Positions 45,810 to 54,517 of a DNA stretch of 64,000 nucleotides are shown piece by piece. The DNA lies in contig CALBGP010000032.1 in the NCBI GenBank assembly GCA_937892845.1, positions 84,399 through 148,398 on the forward strand, written 5' to 3'. Within the stretch, counting starts at the first letter, position 1. Each line of letters opens with the position of its first letter. The stretch comes from an uncultured Eggerthellaceae bacterium (GTDB lineage Bacteria > Actinomycetota > Coriobacteriia > Coriobacteriales > Eggerthellaceae). Under the pieces are notes generated by a model. That model made no database searches. It was not told the DNA's origin and worked only from the letters and a program-made list of their open reading frames with translations. The position numbers were made by a program, and so were the translations under genes.

Positions 45810-45843
45810 CCCAAAACCATCCACCCGAAACCGGAAACCGCAC

Positions 45844-45895
45844 AAAGGGGGCGGGACGCATTCAGACAGCATCCCGCCCCCTTTCGCTTTCTCTT
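45844..45895 (+). terminator. Terminator after trpS
   Basis: A 13-bp stem (AAAGGGGGCGGGA at 45844-45856 and TCCCGCCCCCTTT at 45872-45884) around a 15-base loop, followed by CGCTTTCTCTTT. Lies 35 bases after the trpS stop. Confidence 0.88.
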
Positions 45896-45998
45896 TCGCG
45901 CACACGGGCAAGCTCAGGTGCGCACCCCGCCGAAGCGCCGCACCCCCCCCATGCGAGCGCATGCAGCCCTGCGTGTCCGAGAAATCGTCCGCACCCCC

Positions 45999-47321
45999 TC
46001 AGGACTTGCCGAGCATGATGCGGATGATCTCCTTGTCGGTCTCGCCCATGCCTTGCCGCGCAAGCTTGCCGATGTTGCTGATGGTGTTCTCAACGCCCTT
46101 CGCCACGATTCCGTCGCCACCGCGGAACTGGTCTCCCGCCTGGAACATCTCGTAACCCATGATGCCGGCGCTCACCGCCATGGCAATCTTCGCCGCGCAT
46201 GAGGCCTTGGCCCCATCGCAGATGGTGCCGGAAAGGATGGCCACGGAGTTGACCAGCGTATGGGCGATCTCCCGGAACCTGCCGCCATTGAGATAGCAGA
46301 TGCCGCATCCGCATCCGCAACCTGCGCTGATGGCGCCGCAATATGCCGAAAGACAGCCGATTCCCGTCTTCTGGTGGATGGACACCAGGTCGCTGACCAA
46401 CAGCGCGCGCAGCATCTCATCTTCGCTAGCACCTTTTTCGCGCGCGTAGACCGCCACGGGCACCGACGCCGTGATGCCCTGATTGCCGCTTCCCGAAAGA
46501 ATGCACACGGGCATCTCGCAGCCGCTCATGCGGGCATCGGAACCGGCGGCCGCATAGGCCTGGGCACGGCGGACCACATCACCAGTACCGTCACCCATCA
46601 GCAGCTTGCCTATGCGCGCACCCCAGTCCCCCGTCAAGCCTTCCTCGGCGATGGCCATGTTGAGCTGCACCTGGCGCATCAACAAGGGTCTAACCAGGTC
46701 AAGATCCACTTCATCGGCGAAGGTCACGATGTCTTCCACGTTGAGCAGCGAGCGGTCCGCTGCCACGGCCGTAGGGCCGGAAACGGCATCGCATCCGCAA
46801 GCACCCTCAACGTGCACCTCTTCGGAAGCAAATGACCCGGCATCGCTGCGGCCATCCAACGAGGCCTCGATGACGTTGGTGTGCCGATCGGCAATGTGCA
46901 CATGGGCACTGTGTCCTTGCGCGAAGGCATCCACCACCAGATCGAGGATGCGGCCGCTGTCAAGCTCGTTGACCTCGATGGGGACCTCATCCAGAATACG
47001 CTTGATGCGCACCGCGTCCTCGGACCCCAGCACGGAGAGCACCTCGAGCTTCAAGTCGGGACGGGCCGACACGGCACCTGCCGCAATGGCCGCCTCGATG
47101 CCCCGCAGGCCGCCCGTTGCGGGAACGACCACGCTCTTCACGTTCTTGATCAGGTTTCCGCTCAGACGCACATCGATGCGCTCAGGCTCCGTGCCCAGCA
47201 ATGAAGCCGCAATGGATGAGGCGTAGGCGATGGCGATGGGCTCCGTGCACCCCATTGCCGCAACCAGCTCCTCCTCCAGGATCCCCACGTACGCACGAAC
47301 GGTTTCTTCGGAAAGCGTCAT
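45999..47321 (-). CDS. UPF0597 / CyuA-like L-cysteine desulfidase family protein
   Basis: 440 residues. VAAMGCTEPIAIAYASSIAA, NVKSVVVPATGGLRGIEAAI, GSGNQGITASVPVAVYA, and the cysteine-rich cluster loop GCLSAYCGAISAGCGCGCGI fit the serine-dehydratase-alpha-related UPF0597 family, whose characterised member CyuA/YhaM is a [4Fe-4S] cysteine desulfidase. Probably releases sulfide, pyruvate and ammonia from cysteine; a related substrate cannot be excluded. The second ATG (47321) is preferred, six bases after GGAAGG. It is 43 bases downstream of thiC. Confidence 0.88.
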   Translation of the reverse strand: MTLSEETVRAYVGILEEELVAAMGCTEPIAIAYASSIAASLLGTEPERIDVRLSGNLIKNVKSVVVPATGGLRGIEAAIAAGAVSARPDLKLEVLSVLGSEDAVRIKRILDEVPIEVNELDSGRILDLVVDAFAQGHSAHVHIADRHTNVIEASLDGRSDAGSFASEEVHVEGACGCDAVSGPTAVAADRSLLNVEDIVTFADEVDLDLVRPLLMRQVQLNMAIAEEGLTGDWGARIGKLLMGDGTGDVVRRAQAYAAAGSDARMSGCEMPVCILSGSGNQGITASVPVAVYAREKGASEDEMLRALLVSDLVSIHQKTGIGCLSAYCGAISAGCGCGCGICYLNGGRFREIAHTLVNSVAILSGTICDGAKASCAAKIAMAVSAGIMGYEMFQAGDQFRGGDGIVAKGVENTISNIGKLARQGMGETDKEIIRIMLGKS

Positions 47322-47364
47322 CGCCATCCTTCCTCTCTCTTGTCAGAATCCATCGAAATGCGCG

Positions 47365-48669
47365 CTACTGCGCATCAAGATCGATGGTCAGGCCGTCCAT
47401 GATGGTGTTCACCGTACGGACGGCGCACATCTTTCCGCACATGGTGCACGTACCCTCATTGGACGGCGGTGCACTTTCGAAATACTCGCGGGCGCGCTTC
47501 TCGTCGATGGCCAAGGAGAACATCTCCTCCCAATCCACACGGCGGCGGGCATCGCTCATACGGTCGTCCATATCGCGCGCACCGGGGATGCCCTTGACCA
47601 TGTCTGCCGCATGGGCGGCGATCTTGGTGGCAACCAAACCGTCGCGGACATCGGAGACATCCGGCAGACGCAGATGCTCGGCAGGCGTCACGTAGCACAG
47701 GAAGTCAGCGCCAGACGATGCCGCAATGGCCCCGCCGATGGCCGCCGTGATGTGGTCGTAACCGGGAGCGATGTCTGTGACCAGGGGACCCAGCACGTAG
47801 AACGGCGCATTGTGGCACAGGCGCTTTTCGAGTTTCATATTCGCCGCGATCTCATCGAGCGCCATATGCCCCGGCCCTTCGACCATGACCTGGACGCCTG
47901 CATCCCACGCACGGCGGGTCAGCTTGCCGATCTCAATGAGTTCGGCGATCTGCCCGGCATCGCTGGCATCGAAGGTGCAGCCGGGACGCATGGCATCGCC
48001 GATGCTGATGGTGACGTCGTGCTCATGGAGGATCTCGAGCACTTCGTCATAATGCTCGTAGAACGGATTCTCGTTTCCCGTGGCTTCCATCCAGGCGAAG
48101 ATCAGCGAGCCGCCGCGAGATACGATGTTCATGAGGCGGCCGGTCTCCTTGAAGGAATCCAGCACGCGCCTGTTCATGCCCGCATGGACCGTGACGAAAT
48201 CCACCCCGTCTTCGGCATGCGCGCGAATGACGTCGAGGAAGTCTTGGGCCGTGATGCTGATCAGGGCTTTTTCGAGATACCCTATCGCGTCGTACATGGG
48301 CACGGTGCCTATCATGGCAGGCGAATTCTCCACGAGCCTACGGCGAAACGCCTGGGTTTTGCCGTGGTTGGACAAGTCCATGATGCCCTCGGCGCCCAGC
48401 TCATGGGCCACCAAGACCTTCTGCCACTCCATGTCCTCATCGGCCAAATCCCCGGAAATGCCCAGGTTGACATTGACCTTCGTGCGCAGCCCCTCGCCGA
48501 CGCCGTGGGGCGAGAGCGCTGTGTGGTGGATGTTGGCAGGAATGGCGATGCGGCCCTGCGCCACGCCGTCGCGGATGAACTCCGGATCGCGGCCTTCCTT
48601 TTCAGCAACGATGCGCATCTGCGGCGTGATGACACCCGAACGCGCAGAATCTATCTGAGTCATGGTCAT
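47365..48669 (-). CDS. thiC: Phosphomethylpyrimidine synthase
   Basis: Radical-SAM enzyme that makes the thiamine pyrimidine from AIR. 434 residues, the shorter form lacking the extended N-terminal domain of proteobacterial ThiC. Motifs: IPANIHHTALSPHGVGEGLR, GTVPMYDAIGYLEKAL, DFVTVHAGMNRR, VQVMVEGPGHMALDEIAAN, and the C-terminal cluster CTMCGKMC. The start at 48669 has AAGGGAG about eight bases upstream; an in-frame ATG 11 codons earlier (48702) is possible. No other thiamine genes are in the window. Confidence 0.96.
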   Translation of the reverse strand: MTMTQIDSARSGVITPQMRIVAEKEGRDPEFIRDGVAQGRIAIPANIHHTALSPHGVGEGLRTKVNVNLGISGDLADEDMEWQKVLVAHELGAEGIMDLSNHGKTQAFRRRLVENSPAMIGTVPMYDAIGYLEKALISITAQDFLDVIRAHAEDGVDFVTVHAGMNRRVLDSFKETGRLMNIVSRGGSLIFAWMEATGNENPFYEHYDEVLEILHEHDVTISIGDAMRPGCTFDASDAGQIAELIEIGKLTRRAWDAGVQVMVEGPGHMALDEIAANMKLEKRLCHNAPFYVLGPLVTDIAPGYDHITAAIGGAIAASSGADFLCYVTPAEHLRLPDVSDVRDGLVATKIAAHAADMVKGIPGARDMDDRMSDARRRVDWEEMFSLAIDEKRAREYFESAPPSNEGTCTMCGKMCAVRTVNTIMDGLTIDLDAQ

Positions 48670-48778
48670 GGGCGGACTCCCTTCGCTGTCGTTTCCCATG
48701 GCGGCTTCCCAGGGGCCAAGACGGCAGACCCGTTGCGAACCTGCGCTTCGGCCCCCTTTGTTCTGTGGCGGAATTATA
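48670..48778 (-). promoter_or_regulatory. thiC promoter and structured leader, not a recognisable TPP riboswitch
   Basis: TATAAT on the minus strand (48778-48773) lies about 105 bases before thiC. The leader can fold with GGGGCC (48755-48750) pairing with GGCCCC (48717-48712) and an inner GCAG/CTGC-type stem. The hallmark TPP elements CTGAGA and the ACCTGATC...AATACCAGCG block were looked for and not found, although AACGACAGCGAAGGGA near the start codon partly resembles the 3' end of that motif. Confidence 0.4.
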
Positions 48779-48825
48779 CGGCATGGGAAAGACACGGCCG
48801 TCGGCAGCGCAACGTAACCGCGAAA

Positions 48826-49719
48826 TCAGAATCCTGCGGACAGATATGCAGCATAAAACGGAAGGCGAACCAGCAGAGCACCCAGCAAGATCGCAGCCGC
48901 AGCACCCGCATGCAGGGCAAGAGCCACGCGCGATCCTGCGGGCAGGCGCAAAGCGGCCAGCTGCATGGCGAATGCGGCAATCCCCAGCAGCGAATGGAAC
49001 AGGATATTCGCCCCGTAATCGGGCACAAGGGAAGAAGCGGTCATGACGTTGTTGGACACGGATTCAAGAAACGCCGCATGACCGAAGAGGAATACGGTCC
49101 CCACCAAGAGGAAGGCCAGCGACATGGACACGAACACCAGCTGCATGGTCCGGACGCGACGCGGGACTTCCTCTTGGGCACGGGAATGTGCAAAGACAGC
49201 CGCCTGGAGGGTAGCGGCGGCAAGACAGGGACCGGCGAAAAGGGCAGTGAGAGCAAGGTTCACAGGCGTCCTCCAGGTGTCCCACGACAAGACGGTGGGA
49301 ACGGAATACGCCGTTGCCATGAACCCTACGAGGACAACCGATGAAACGACGGAGCAGATGAGCAGAGCCTTGGAAACCACTGCATGGGGTTTGATGCGAA
49401 ACGAGTAGAGCCAGTACACGCCGGCGAAGAACAGAAACGCGACGGCCGCCACCACTTCATCCGACAGAGGGCTCCGGCCGATGCCCGAAATGGCGTGCAG
49501 CGCGTTTGCAGGCGTGCCCAGGTGCGTGGCCGCAGCCATGAACCCAAGCCAGCACAAGGCCAGCGGAATGGCCAGCATATGGTTGAGCCGCTCGACAAAC
49601 GACGGCGACGCGCACAGCGCCACCGCCGCAGCCAGACACGCGAACGCTATGGCCGCAGACGGCGAAACAGCCGTGAAGACGGCCAGCGAATCTCCCGAGA
49701 ATCCCCCCATGTCCATCAT
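48826..49719 (-). CDS. DmsC-like membrane anchor of a DMSO-reductase-family enzyme
   Basis: 297 residues with eight predicted membrane helices, for example AIAFACLAAAVALCA, EVVAAVAFLFFAGVYWLYSF, MQLVFVSMSLAFLLVGTVFL and ALHAGAAAAILLGALLVRLP. The motif ALHAISGIGRSPLSDEVV near residue 75 (HAISGxxxSxLSxE) is typical of DmsC, which anchors DmsAB and oxidises menaquinol. Last gene of the dms run, five bases after the chaperone gene. Confidence 0.9.
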   Translation of the reverse strand: MMDMGGFSGDSLAVFTAVSPSAAIAFACLAAAVALCASPSFVERLNHMLAIPLALCWLGFMAAATHLGTPANALHAISGIGRSPLSDEVVAAVAFLFFAGVYWLYSFRIKPHAVVSKALLICSVVSSVVLVGFMATAYSVPTVLSWDTWRTPVNLALTALFAGPCLAAATLQAAVFAHSRAQEEVPRRVRTMQLVFVSMSLAFLLVGTVFLFGHAAFLESVSNNVMTASSLVPDYGANILFHSLLGIAAFAMQLAALRLPAGSRVALALHAGAAAAILLGALLVRLPFYAAYLSAGF

Positions 49720-49724
49720 GGCGC

Positions 49725-50414
49725 CTAACGGTAGAAACGACGATGCGCAGGTGTGACGTCCAAAAGGCCGCGTAGATCGGACAGCGTGGCACGCGCCAGG
49801 ACGGCAGCCGCGGCATAGGTGGGCGAATCGACGGACGAGTCGAAAAGATCCAGATAATGGTCAGACCACGTCAGCACATGATTCGCCAAGAGATCACCCA
49901 GCAGATCAGGGCGCGCCTGGGCCACCTCGGAGCACAGCATGAGAAGGTGGCCGAACTGGTCTTCCGGCTCCTTTTCCTCATACAGGCTGGAAACAGCATG
50001 CTCACGCATCCAGTTGCGCAGATCGAGCCACGTGCAGCCGTAGCGGACTTGATCGCGATCCATGTAGACCGAACCCCACGGGGGTGCAGGCAGGGATGCG
50101 GGGCCGCGGAACATGCGCGTGAATTCCGTACGAAGCGCATGGATGTCCTCGGATGCGCCCTCTTCGATGAGTTTGCCGGCGCGGGCGCGCTCATCATCGG
50201 TGCCGAAGGGCCAGTCGGACGCGACGTCCATGCCCCTCAGCATGGCGATGGCCTGCTCGGCTGCAGGCTCGTTGGGCTGCTGCAGAAAGCAAGCGCCCAC
50301 GATCCCCAAGGCCGTATGGGCAGCCTGGATGAAGCCTTCGTCTGCAAGCAGCGCCTCAACCTGGGCCTGGGCGTCGTCTGCGACGGGAACTTCGACAGTG
50401 CTATCTTCAACCAT
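49725..50414 (-). CDS. TorD/DmsD-family molybdoenzyme chaperone
   Basis: 229 residues, all-helical. EFTRMFRGPASLPAPPWGSV followed by YMDRDQVRYGCTWLDLRNWM, and EPEDQFGHLLMLCSEVAQAR, are the characteristic Y/F-x-R-L-F...PP...S and E-P-x-D-H segments of the family. It binds the Tat signal of the catalytic subunit during cofactor insertion. The start MVEDSTVEVP has AAGGAG seven bases upstream. Confidence 0.9.
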   Translation of the reverse strand: MVEDSTVEVPVADDAQAQVEALLADEGFIQAAHTALGIVGACFLQQPNEPAAEQAIAMLRGMDVASDWPFGTDDERARAGKLIEEGASEDIHALRTEFTRMFRGPASLPAPPWGSVYMDRDQVRYGCTWLDLRNWMREHAVSSLYEEKEPEDQFGHLLMLCSEVAQARPDLLGDLLANHVLTWSDHYLDLFDSSVDSPTYAAAAVLARATLSDLRGLLDVTPAHRRFYR

Positions 50415-50451
50415 ATGCGATCTCCTTAACCCGCGATGCGCAACATCCGCA

Positions 50452-51084
50452 TCATCGGATATCGTTGTTTCCAATTTCCTCCAGATTGCCTATGAACCCG
50501 GGCTCTCCGTCCGCGCGATCAGCAGCAGGTGAACGCTTGATCAGCAGATTCGGCATGGTGTATTCCGAAGACGGCAACGGCATGATGTCCGACACGGCAT
50601 CAGCATGGCGCGCCGCCAGCTCGTCGATTTCGCCGAATTCGAGGGCGCGCAGCGGACAGGCCTCGACGCAGATGGGGCGCAATCCTGCGGCAACGCGCTC
50701 CGAACAGCCATTGCACTTCGAGCTCTGCTTGGCCTCAGGGTCTATGGAGGGGGCGTGATAGGGGCATGCGATGGTGCAATAGCCGCAACCGATGCACTTC
50801 TCTGAATCCACGCATACGAGCCCCAGCTCGTCTTTGTGCATGGCGCCCGTGGGGCACACGTGCATGCATTCAGGATGCTTGCAATGGTTGCAGGCAAGCG
50901 ACACATGGTAAGCGTACATGGATGTTGAAACCGTGCCGTCAGGAGCCTGGACGCACGACCCGCCTTCGAAATCTATCACGCGGCGGAAACGGCGCCCAAG
51001 CGCCAGGTCCTTGTAGTCGACGCAGGCCATCTCACAGGTGCGGCAGCCCGTGCATCGGGTGTTGTCGAAGAAAAATCCCAGCAT
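50452..51084 (-). CDS. DmsB-like 4x[4Fe-4S] subunit (second copy)
   Basis: 210 residues with four cysteine groups: CTGCRTCEMAC, CNHCKHPECMHVC, CIGCGYCTIAC and CNGCSERVAAGLRPICVEAC, i.e. 16 cysteines for four clusters in an electron wire. It is a paralogue of the DmsB-like protein at 51256-51897 but diverged and separated from it by a terminator; it lies 37 bases before the chaperone gene. It may pair with the same catalytic subunit under other conditions or with one encoded elsewhere. AGGAAAGG precedes the ATG at 51084. Confidence 0.92.
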   Translation of the reverse strand: MLGFFFDNTRCTGCRTCEMACVDYKDLALGRRFRRVIDFEGGSCVQAPDGTVSTSMYAYHVSLACNHCKHPECMHVCPTGAMHKDELGLVCVDSEKCIGCGYCTIACPYHAPSIDPEAKQSSKCNGCSERVAAGLRPICVEACPLRALEFGEIDELAARHADAVSDIMPLPSSEYTMPNLLIKRSPAADRADGEPGFIGNLEEIGNNDIR

Positions 51085-51205
51085 GGATGCCTTTCCTGAT
51101 GAAAACGGATCGTTCAGCGATGCAGCCGTCTGCGCATGCTGCCTCGCATCATGCGCAGCAGACGGAGCACGGCGGCACACTGCCATTATCCCCTATAACA
51201 AGGAA

Positions 51206-51232
51206 CCCCGCACCCGAGATGCGGATGCGGGG
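51206..51232 (-). terminator. Stem-loop after the first dmsB-like gene
   Basis: CCCCGCA (51206-51212) and TGCGGGG (51226-51232) form a stem 24 bases after the dmsB stop, followed on the minus strand by TTCCTTGTT. Probably attenuates transcription from dmsAB into the second dmsB, chaperone and dmsC genes. Confidence 0.55.
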
Positions 51233-51255
51233 CCCCGAAATGTCAGTCGAACAGA

Positions 51256-51897
51256 CTATTCCCAAGCGGAAACGCCGGTGACGGACTTCTCATTGGTGAT
51301 GGCGCCTTCGGTGTCATCGGTGCCCTTGGCGGCAGGGCAGGCGTTGATCAGCAGGCTGGGCGTGGTCAGCGCAGGATCGGCCAGAGGCGCGATGCCGGCA
51401 ACCGCTTCGGGATGGGCGGCACGCAGCTCTTCGATATCGCCGAACTCCAGAGCGCGCAGCGGGCATGCGTCCACGCAGATGGGGTTCTTGCCCTCAGCGA
51501 TGCGGTCGCGGCACAGGTCGCACTTGTCAACCTTGCCGGTCTCGGCGATGGCCACAGGCACGCCATAGGGGCATGCGGTCACGCACTCGCCGCAGCCGGT
51601 GCACTTCTCCTGATCGATGAAGACGATGCCGTTCTCGTCCTTCTCGATGGCGCCCACGGTGCAGGCGTTGAAGCACATCGGGGAAGCGCAGTGGTTGCAT
51701 GCAGCGGAGACGTGGTAGGAGAACACCGTGTTGGTGACGGTGCCGTCAGCGCCCTGCTCGCACTTGCCGCCTTCGTAGTCATAGATCTTGCGGAAGGCTT
51801 CGTTCTGGGAGAGATCCTTGAAGTCCTTGCAAGCCATCTCGCAGGTGCTGCAGCCGGTGCAGCGCGAGCTGTCGAAATAGAAACCGTACTGGGTCAT
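51256..51897 (-). CDS. dmsB: DmsB-like 4x[4Fe-4S] electron-transfer subunit
   Basis: 213 residues. CTGCSTCEMAC, CNHCASPMCFNAC, CTGCGECVTAC and CDLCRDRIAEGKNPICVDAC supply 16 cysteines. It carries electrons from the membrane anchor to the molybdenum subunit. It starts 14 bases after the dmsA stop with GGGAGGATTGAGCA upstream, so it is cotranscribed with dmsA. No signal peptide; exported as a complex with the Tat substrate. Confidence 0.94.
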   Translation of the reverse strand: MTQYGFYFDSSRCTGCSTCEMACKDFKDLSQNEAFRKIYDYEGGKCEQGADGTVTNTVFSYHVSAACNHCASPMCFNACTVGAIEKDENGIVFIDQEKCTGCGECVTACPYGVPVAIAETGKVDKCDLCRDRIAEGKNPICVDACPLRALEFGDIEELRAAHPEAVAGIAPLADPALTTPSLLINACPAAKGTDDTEGAITNEKSVTGVSAWE

Positions 51898-51911
51898 TGC
51901 TCAATCCTCCC

Positions 51912-54359
51912 TTATGCCTTGGCAACCTGAACGATGAACGTGTGAGCCGGACCATTGCCCTTACCCAACGGGGTGGGATGGTAGGTGGTCAGCGTGTTCA
52001 CGCATCCGCCGTGGTCGACCTTGTCGCCGTACATGTCGGCCTTGTGCCAAGAACCCTGCGGAATAGCCACGGTGCCGGGGATGATACGGCCGGTCACGTA
52101 GGCCTCGATGCGGATTTCACCTGCGGGGCTCTTGACGGAGACGGTGTCGCCGTTCTTGATGCCGCGAGGCTCAGCGTCAGCGGGGTTGATCCATGCGCGC
52201 TGGCGTGCAACCTGCTCGAGCTCGGGGATGAAGCCGAAGGACGAGTGGGTGCGGCTCTTGTGATGGAAGCCGGTGCCGTACAGCGGGAATTCCTCGGTCA
52301 CGGAGCCGTAACCCTGGAAGCCGGGGTTGAAGACGGGGATCGGGTTGATGACGTCGCCCTCGGGAAGCTCCCACGTGGAAGCCAGCTCGGCCAGACGCTC
52401 AGAGTAGATCTCGATCTTGCCCGAAGGGGTCTCCAGCGGGTTGGCCTCGGGGTCATCGCGGAAGTCCTTCATGCCGATTGCGGTGGGCAGGGGCTTCTTG
52501 TAGGGGCCGTTGTTCTTGATCTCTTCGAAGGTGGGCATGTCGGGGAAGTCCGCCAGAACCTCTTCGCGGGTGGAGGTGTAGATCTCTTCGATCCACTGCT
52601 CCTGGGTCTTGCCCTCGGTGAACTGCTCCTTCAGACCGAACTTGTCGGCGATTTCGGCAGCCACGTCATAGCTTGTGCGGCACTCGCCTGCGGGAGCCTG
52701 GGCGGGACCGCCGACGGTGATGCCGGTGTACCACTCGGTGTAGCCGTTGCCGTACATGTTGAGCTGCTCGGCACGCATGGCGTCGGGGAGCAGGATGTCG
52801 GCGTACTTGGCGGAGTCGGTCATGACGGTATCCCAAACCAGGATGAACTCGCACTTGGACTCGTCGGAGAGGACCTCGTGGGTGTAGTTGATGTCACCAT
52901 GCTGGTTGGTCAGGCAGTTGCCGGCATAGTTCCACAGGAACTTGATGTTGGTGGAAAGCTTCTCAGCGTTTTCCAGACCGGAGTTCAGAGCGGTCATCTC
53001 GGTGCCGTGGTCGATGGCGTTGACCCACTGGAAAACGGGGATGCGGGTCTTAACGGGGTTCTTGCCGCTGGGCAGACCGCCGCAGATACCCACGCTGGGA
53101 TTGGCTTCACGCTGACCGGTGTTGGTGCCGGGCAGGCCGATCTTGCCCAGGACCACGGGGATCATGCAGATGGCGCGGCAGGCATCCTCACCGTTGGTGT
53201 GGCGCTGCGGGCCCCAACCCTGGCAGACGAAGGGAGCTTCTGCGTTCTCCAGGTCCTTGGCCAGCTCGCGGATCTTGTCGGCCGGGATCTGGGTGATGGG
53301 GGCAGCCCATTCGGGGGTCTTTTCGACCATGTCGTAGCCGGTGCCCATGATGTAGTCGTAGTAGGACTTGTTCTGGCCCTTGGCGGACTCAGGCATGGTG
53401 GACTCGTCGAAGCCGACGCAGTACTTGTTCAGGAAGTCCATGTCAGCCTTGCCGTCGACGATGAACTCATGGCACAGTGCGCTGGCCAGAGCGGCGTCGG
53501 TACCGGTGCGGATGGGCAGCCACTCGTCGGGATGGCCCGAGGAGCTCTCGTTGAGGCGGTAGTCGATGTTGACGATCTTGCCGCCGCGGCTCTGAATGGC
53601 CTCACGGGTGCGGGCGAAATCCCACACGATGTTGGCGCCGCCCATGCGGGTTTCCGCCGGGGAGTTGCCGAACATGACCAGAAGGTCGGAGTTGGCTTCA
53701 GCCTCAGTCATGGAAGAAGCGAAGACGTCGTCGTAGGGAGAGCACCAGTCACCATACATGTAGGGCAGTGCAGCCGAGATCATGTTGGTGGAGTAGTCGT
53801 AGCTGCGCTTGAGGTAACCGCCGAGCAGGTTCAGCAGACGGCTGCTGGGGTTGCCGGTTGCGCTGTACATACCGGTTGCGTAGTTGACGAAGATGGCTTC
53901 GTTGCCATAGGTGTCGATGGTGTACTTCAGCTTGTCGGCGATGGTCTGGATGGCCTCATCCCAAGAGATCTGCTCGAACTTGCCCTCGCCGCGCTTGCCG
54001 ACGCGCTTCATGGGGTACAGCAGACGGTCGGGGCTGTTCACCCAGCGACGCATGGAACGGCCGCGCAGGCAGGCGCGGGCCTGAAGATCGTCGGTGCCGG
54101 TGTTGTCGGACTCCATATAGGCGATCTTGCCATCGATGGAGTGCCACTGATGCAGGCAGCTGCCGCCGCAGTTGCAGTTGCACTGGCTCCAGGCGATAGT
54201 CTCCTCAACGGGCTCGGCGGGCGCGTTGCCCTCTTCACCCTTCGGCGCGCAACCGAACATGGATGCAGCACCGAGCGCGCCGGCGGTAGCCACAGCGCCG
54301 GCGAAGGAACCCTTCACGAAATTACGGCGAGATACCGTCATCTCAGGATTCTTGCTCAT
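51912..54359 (-). CDS. dmsA: DMSO-reductase-family molybdopterin subunit with Tat signal (DmsA-like)
   Basis: 815 residues. Twin-arginine signal VSRRNFVKGSFAGAVATAG followed by GCAPKG. The [4Fe-4S] site is SQCNCNCGGSCLHQW with a fourth Cys in QARACLRG. The expected Mo-ligand serine is in GGYLKRSYDYSTNMISAALP (DYS, as in DmsA). Other motifs: LLVMFGNSPAETRMGG, GWGPQRHTNGEDACRAICMI, and the C-terminal MopB domain QRAWINPADAEPRGIKNGDT. It reduces an S- or N-oxide or a related acceptor; the exact substrate is not decidable. GGAGGAGG precedes ATG 54359. Divergent from a membrane LuxR regulator. Confidence 0.94.
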   Translation of the reverse strand: MSKNPEMTVSRRNFVKGSFAGAVATAGALGAASMFGCAPKGEEGNAPAEPVEETIAWSQCNCNCGGSCLHQWHSIDGKIAYMESDNTGTDDLQARACLRGRSMRRWVNSPDRLLYPMKRVGKRGEGKFEQISWDEAIQTIADKLKYTIDTYGNEAIFVNYATGMYSATGNPSSRLLNLLGGYLKRSYDYSTNMISAALPYMYGDWCSPYDDVFASSMTEAEANSDLLVMFGNSPAETRMGGANIVWDFARTREAIQSRGGKIVNIDYRLNESSSGHPDEWLPIRTGTDAALASALCHEFIVDGKADMDFLNKYCVGFDESTMPESAKGQNKSYYDYIMGTGYDMVEKTPEWAAPITQIPADKIRELAKDLENAEAPFVCQGWGPQRHTNGEDACRAICMIPVVLGKIGLPGTNTGQREANPSVGICGGLPSGKNPVKTRIPVFQWVNAIDHGTEMTALNSGLENAEKLSTNIKFLWNYAGNCLTNQHGDINYTHEVLSDESKCEFILVWDTVMTDSAKYADILLPDAMRAEQLNMYGNGYTEWYTGITVGGPAQAPAGECRTSYDVAAEIADKFGLKEQFTEGKTQEQWIEEIYTSTREEVLADFPDMPTFEEIKNNGPYKKPLPTAIGMKDFRDDPEANPLETPSGKIEIYSERLAELASTWELPEGDVINPIPVFNPGFQGYGSVTEEFPLYGTGFHHKSRTHSSFGFIPELEQVARQRAWINPADAEPRGIKNGDTVSVKSPAGEIRIEAYVTGRIIPGTVAIPQGSWHKADMYGDKVDHGGCVNTLTTYHPTPLGKGNGPAHTFIVQVAKA

Positions 54360-54443
54360 TTTCCCTCCTCCTATTTTGGGTACGTTCGCAAAAGTTCGCT
54401 TCAAGCGTTTGCTTTCGAACATGACTGCCAGGCTACAGAAAAC

Positions 54444-54488
54444 CCCAGGTAACGGCATCACACTCCATGTGTGATTTATCACCCTGGG
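54444..54488. promoter_or_regulatory. Concentric inverted repeat between dmsA and its LuxR regulator
   Basis: ATCACAC-tccat-GTGTGAT (54457-54475) and the outer arms CCCAGG (54444-54449) / CCTGGG (54483-54488) are both centred on 54466. GTGAT-tt-ATCAC overlaps on the right (54471-54482). It lies about 85 bases from dmsA and 30 bases from the LuxR start, an ideal place for a shared operator or an RNA hairpin in a leader. Confidence 0.5.
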
Positions 54489-54517
54489 CCGTTCGGGTAT
54501 CATAAGGGACCGAAGAA

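Noticed and set aside
48670..48770. TPP riboswitch upstream of thiC
   Set aside because: The conserved CTGAGA and ACCTGATC/AATACCAGCG blocks are missing; only a partial resemblance (AACGACAGCGAAGGGA) exists next to the ribosome binding site.
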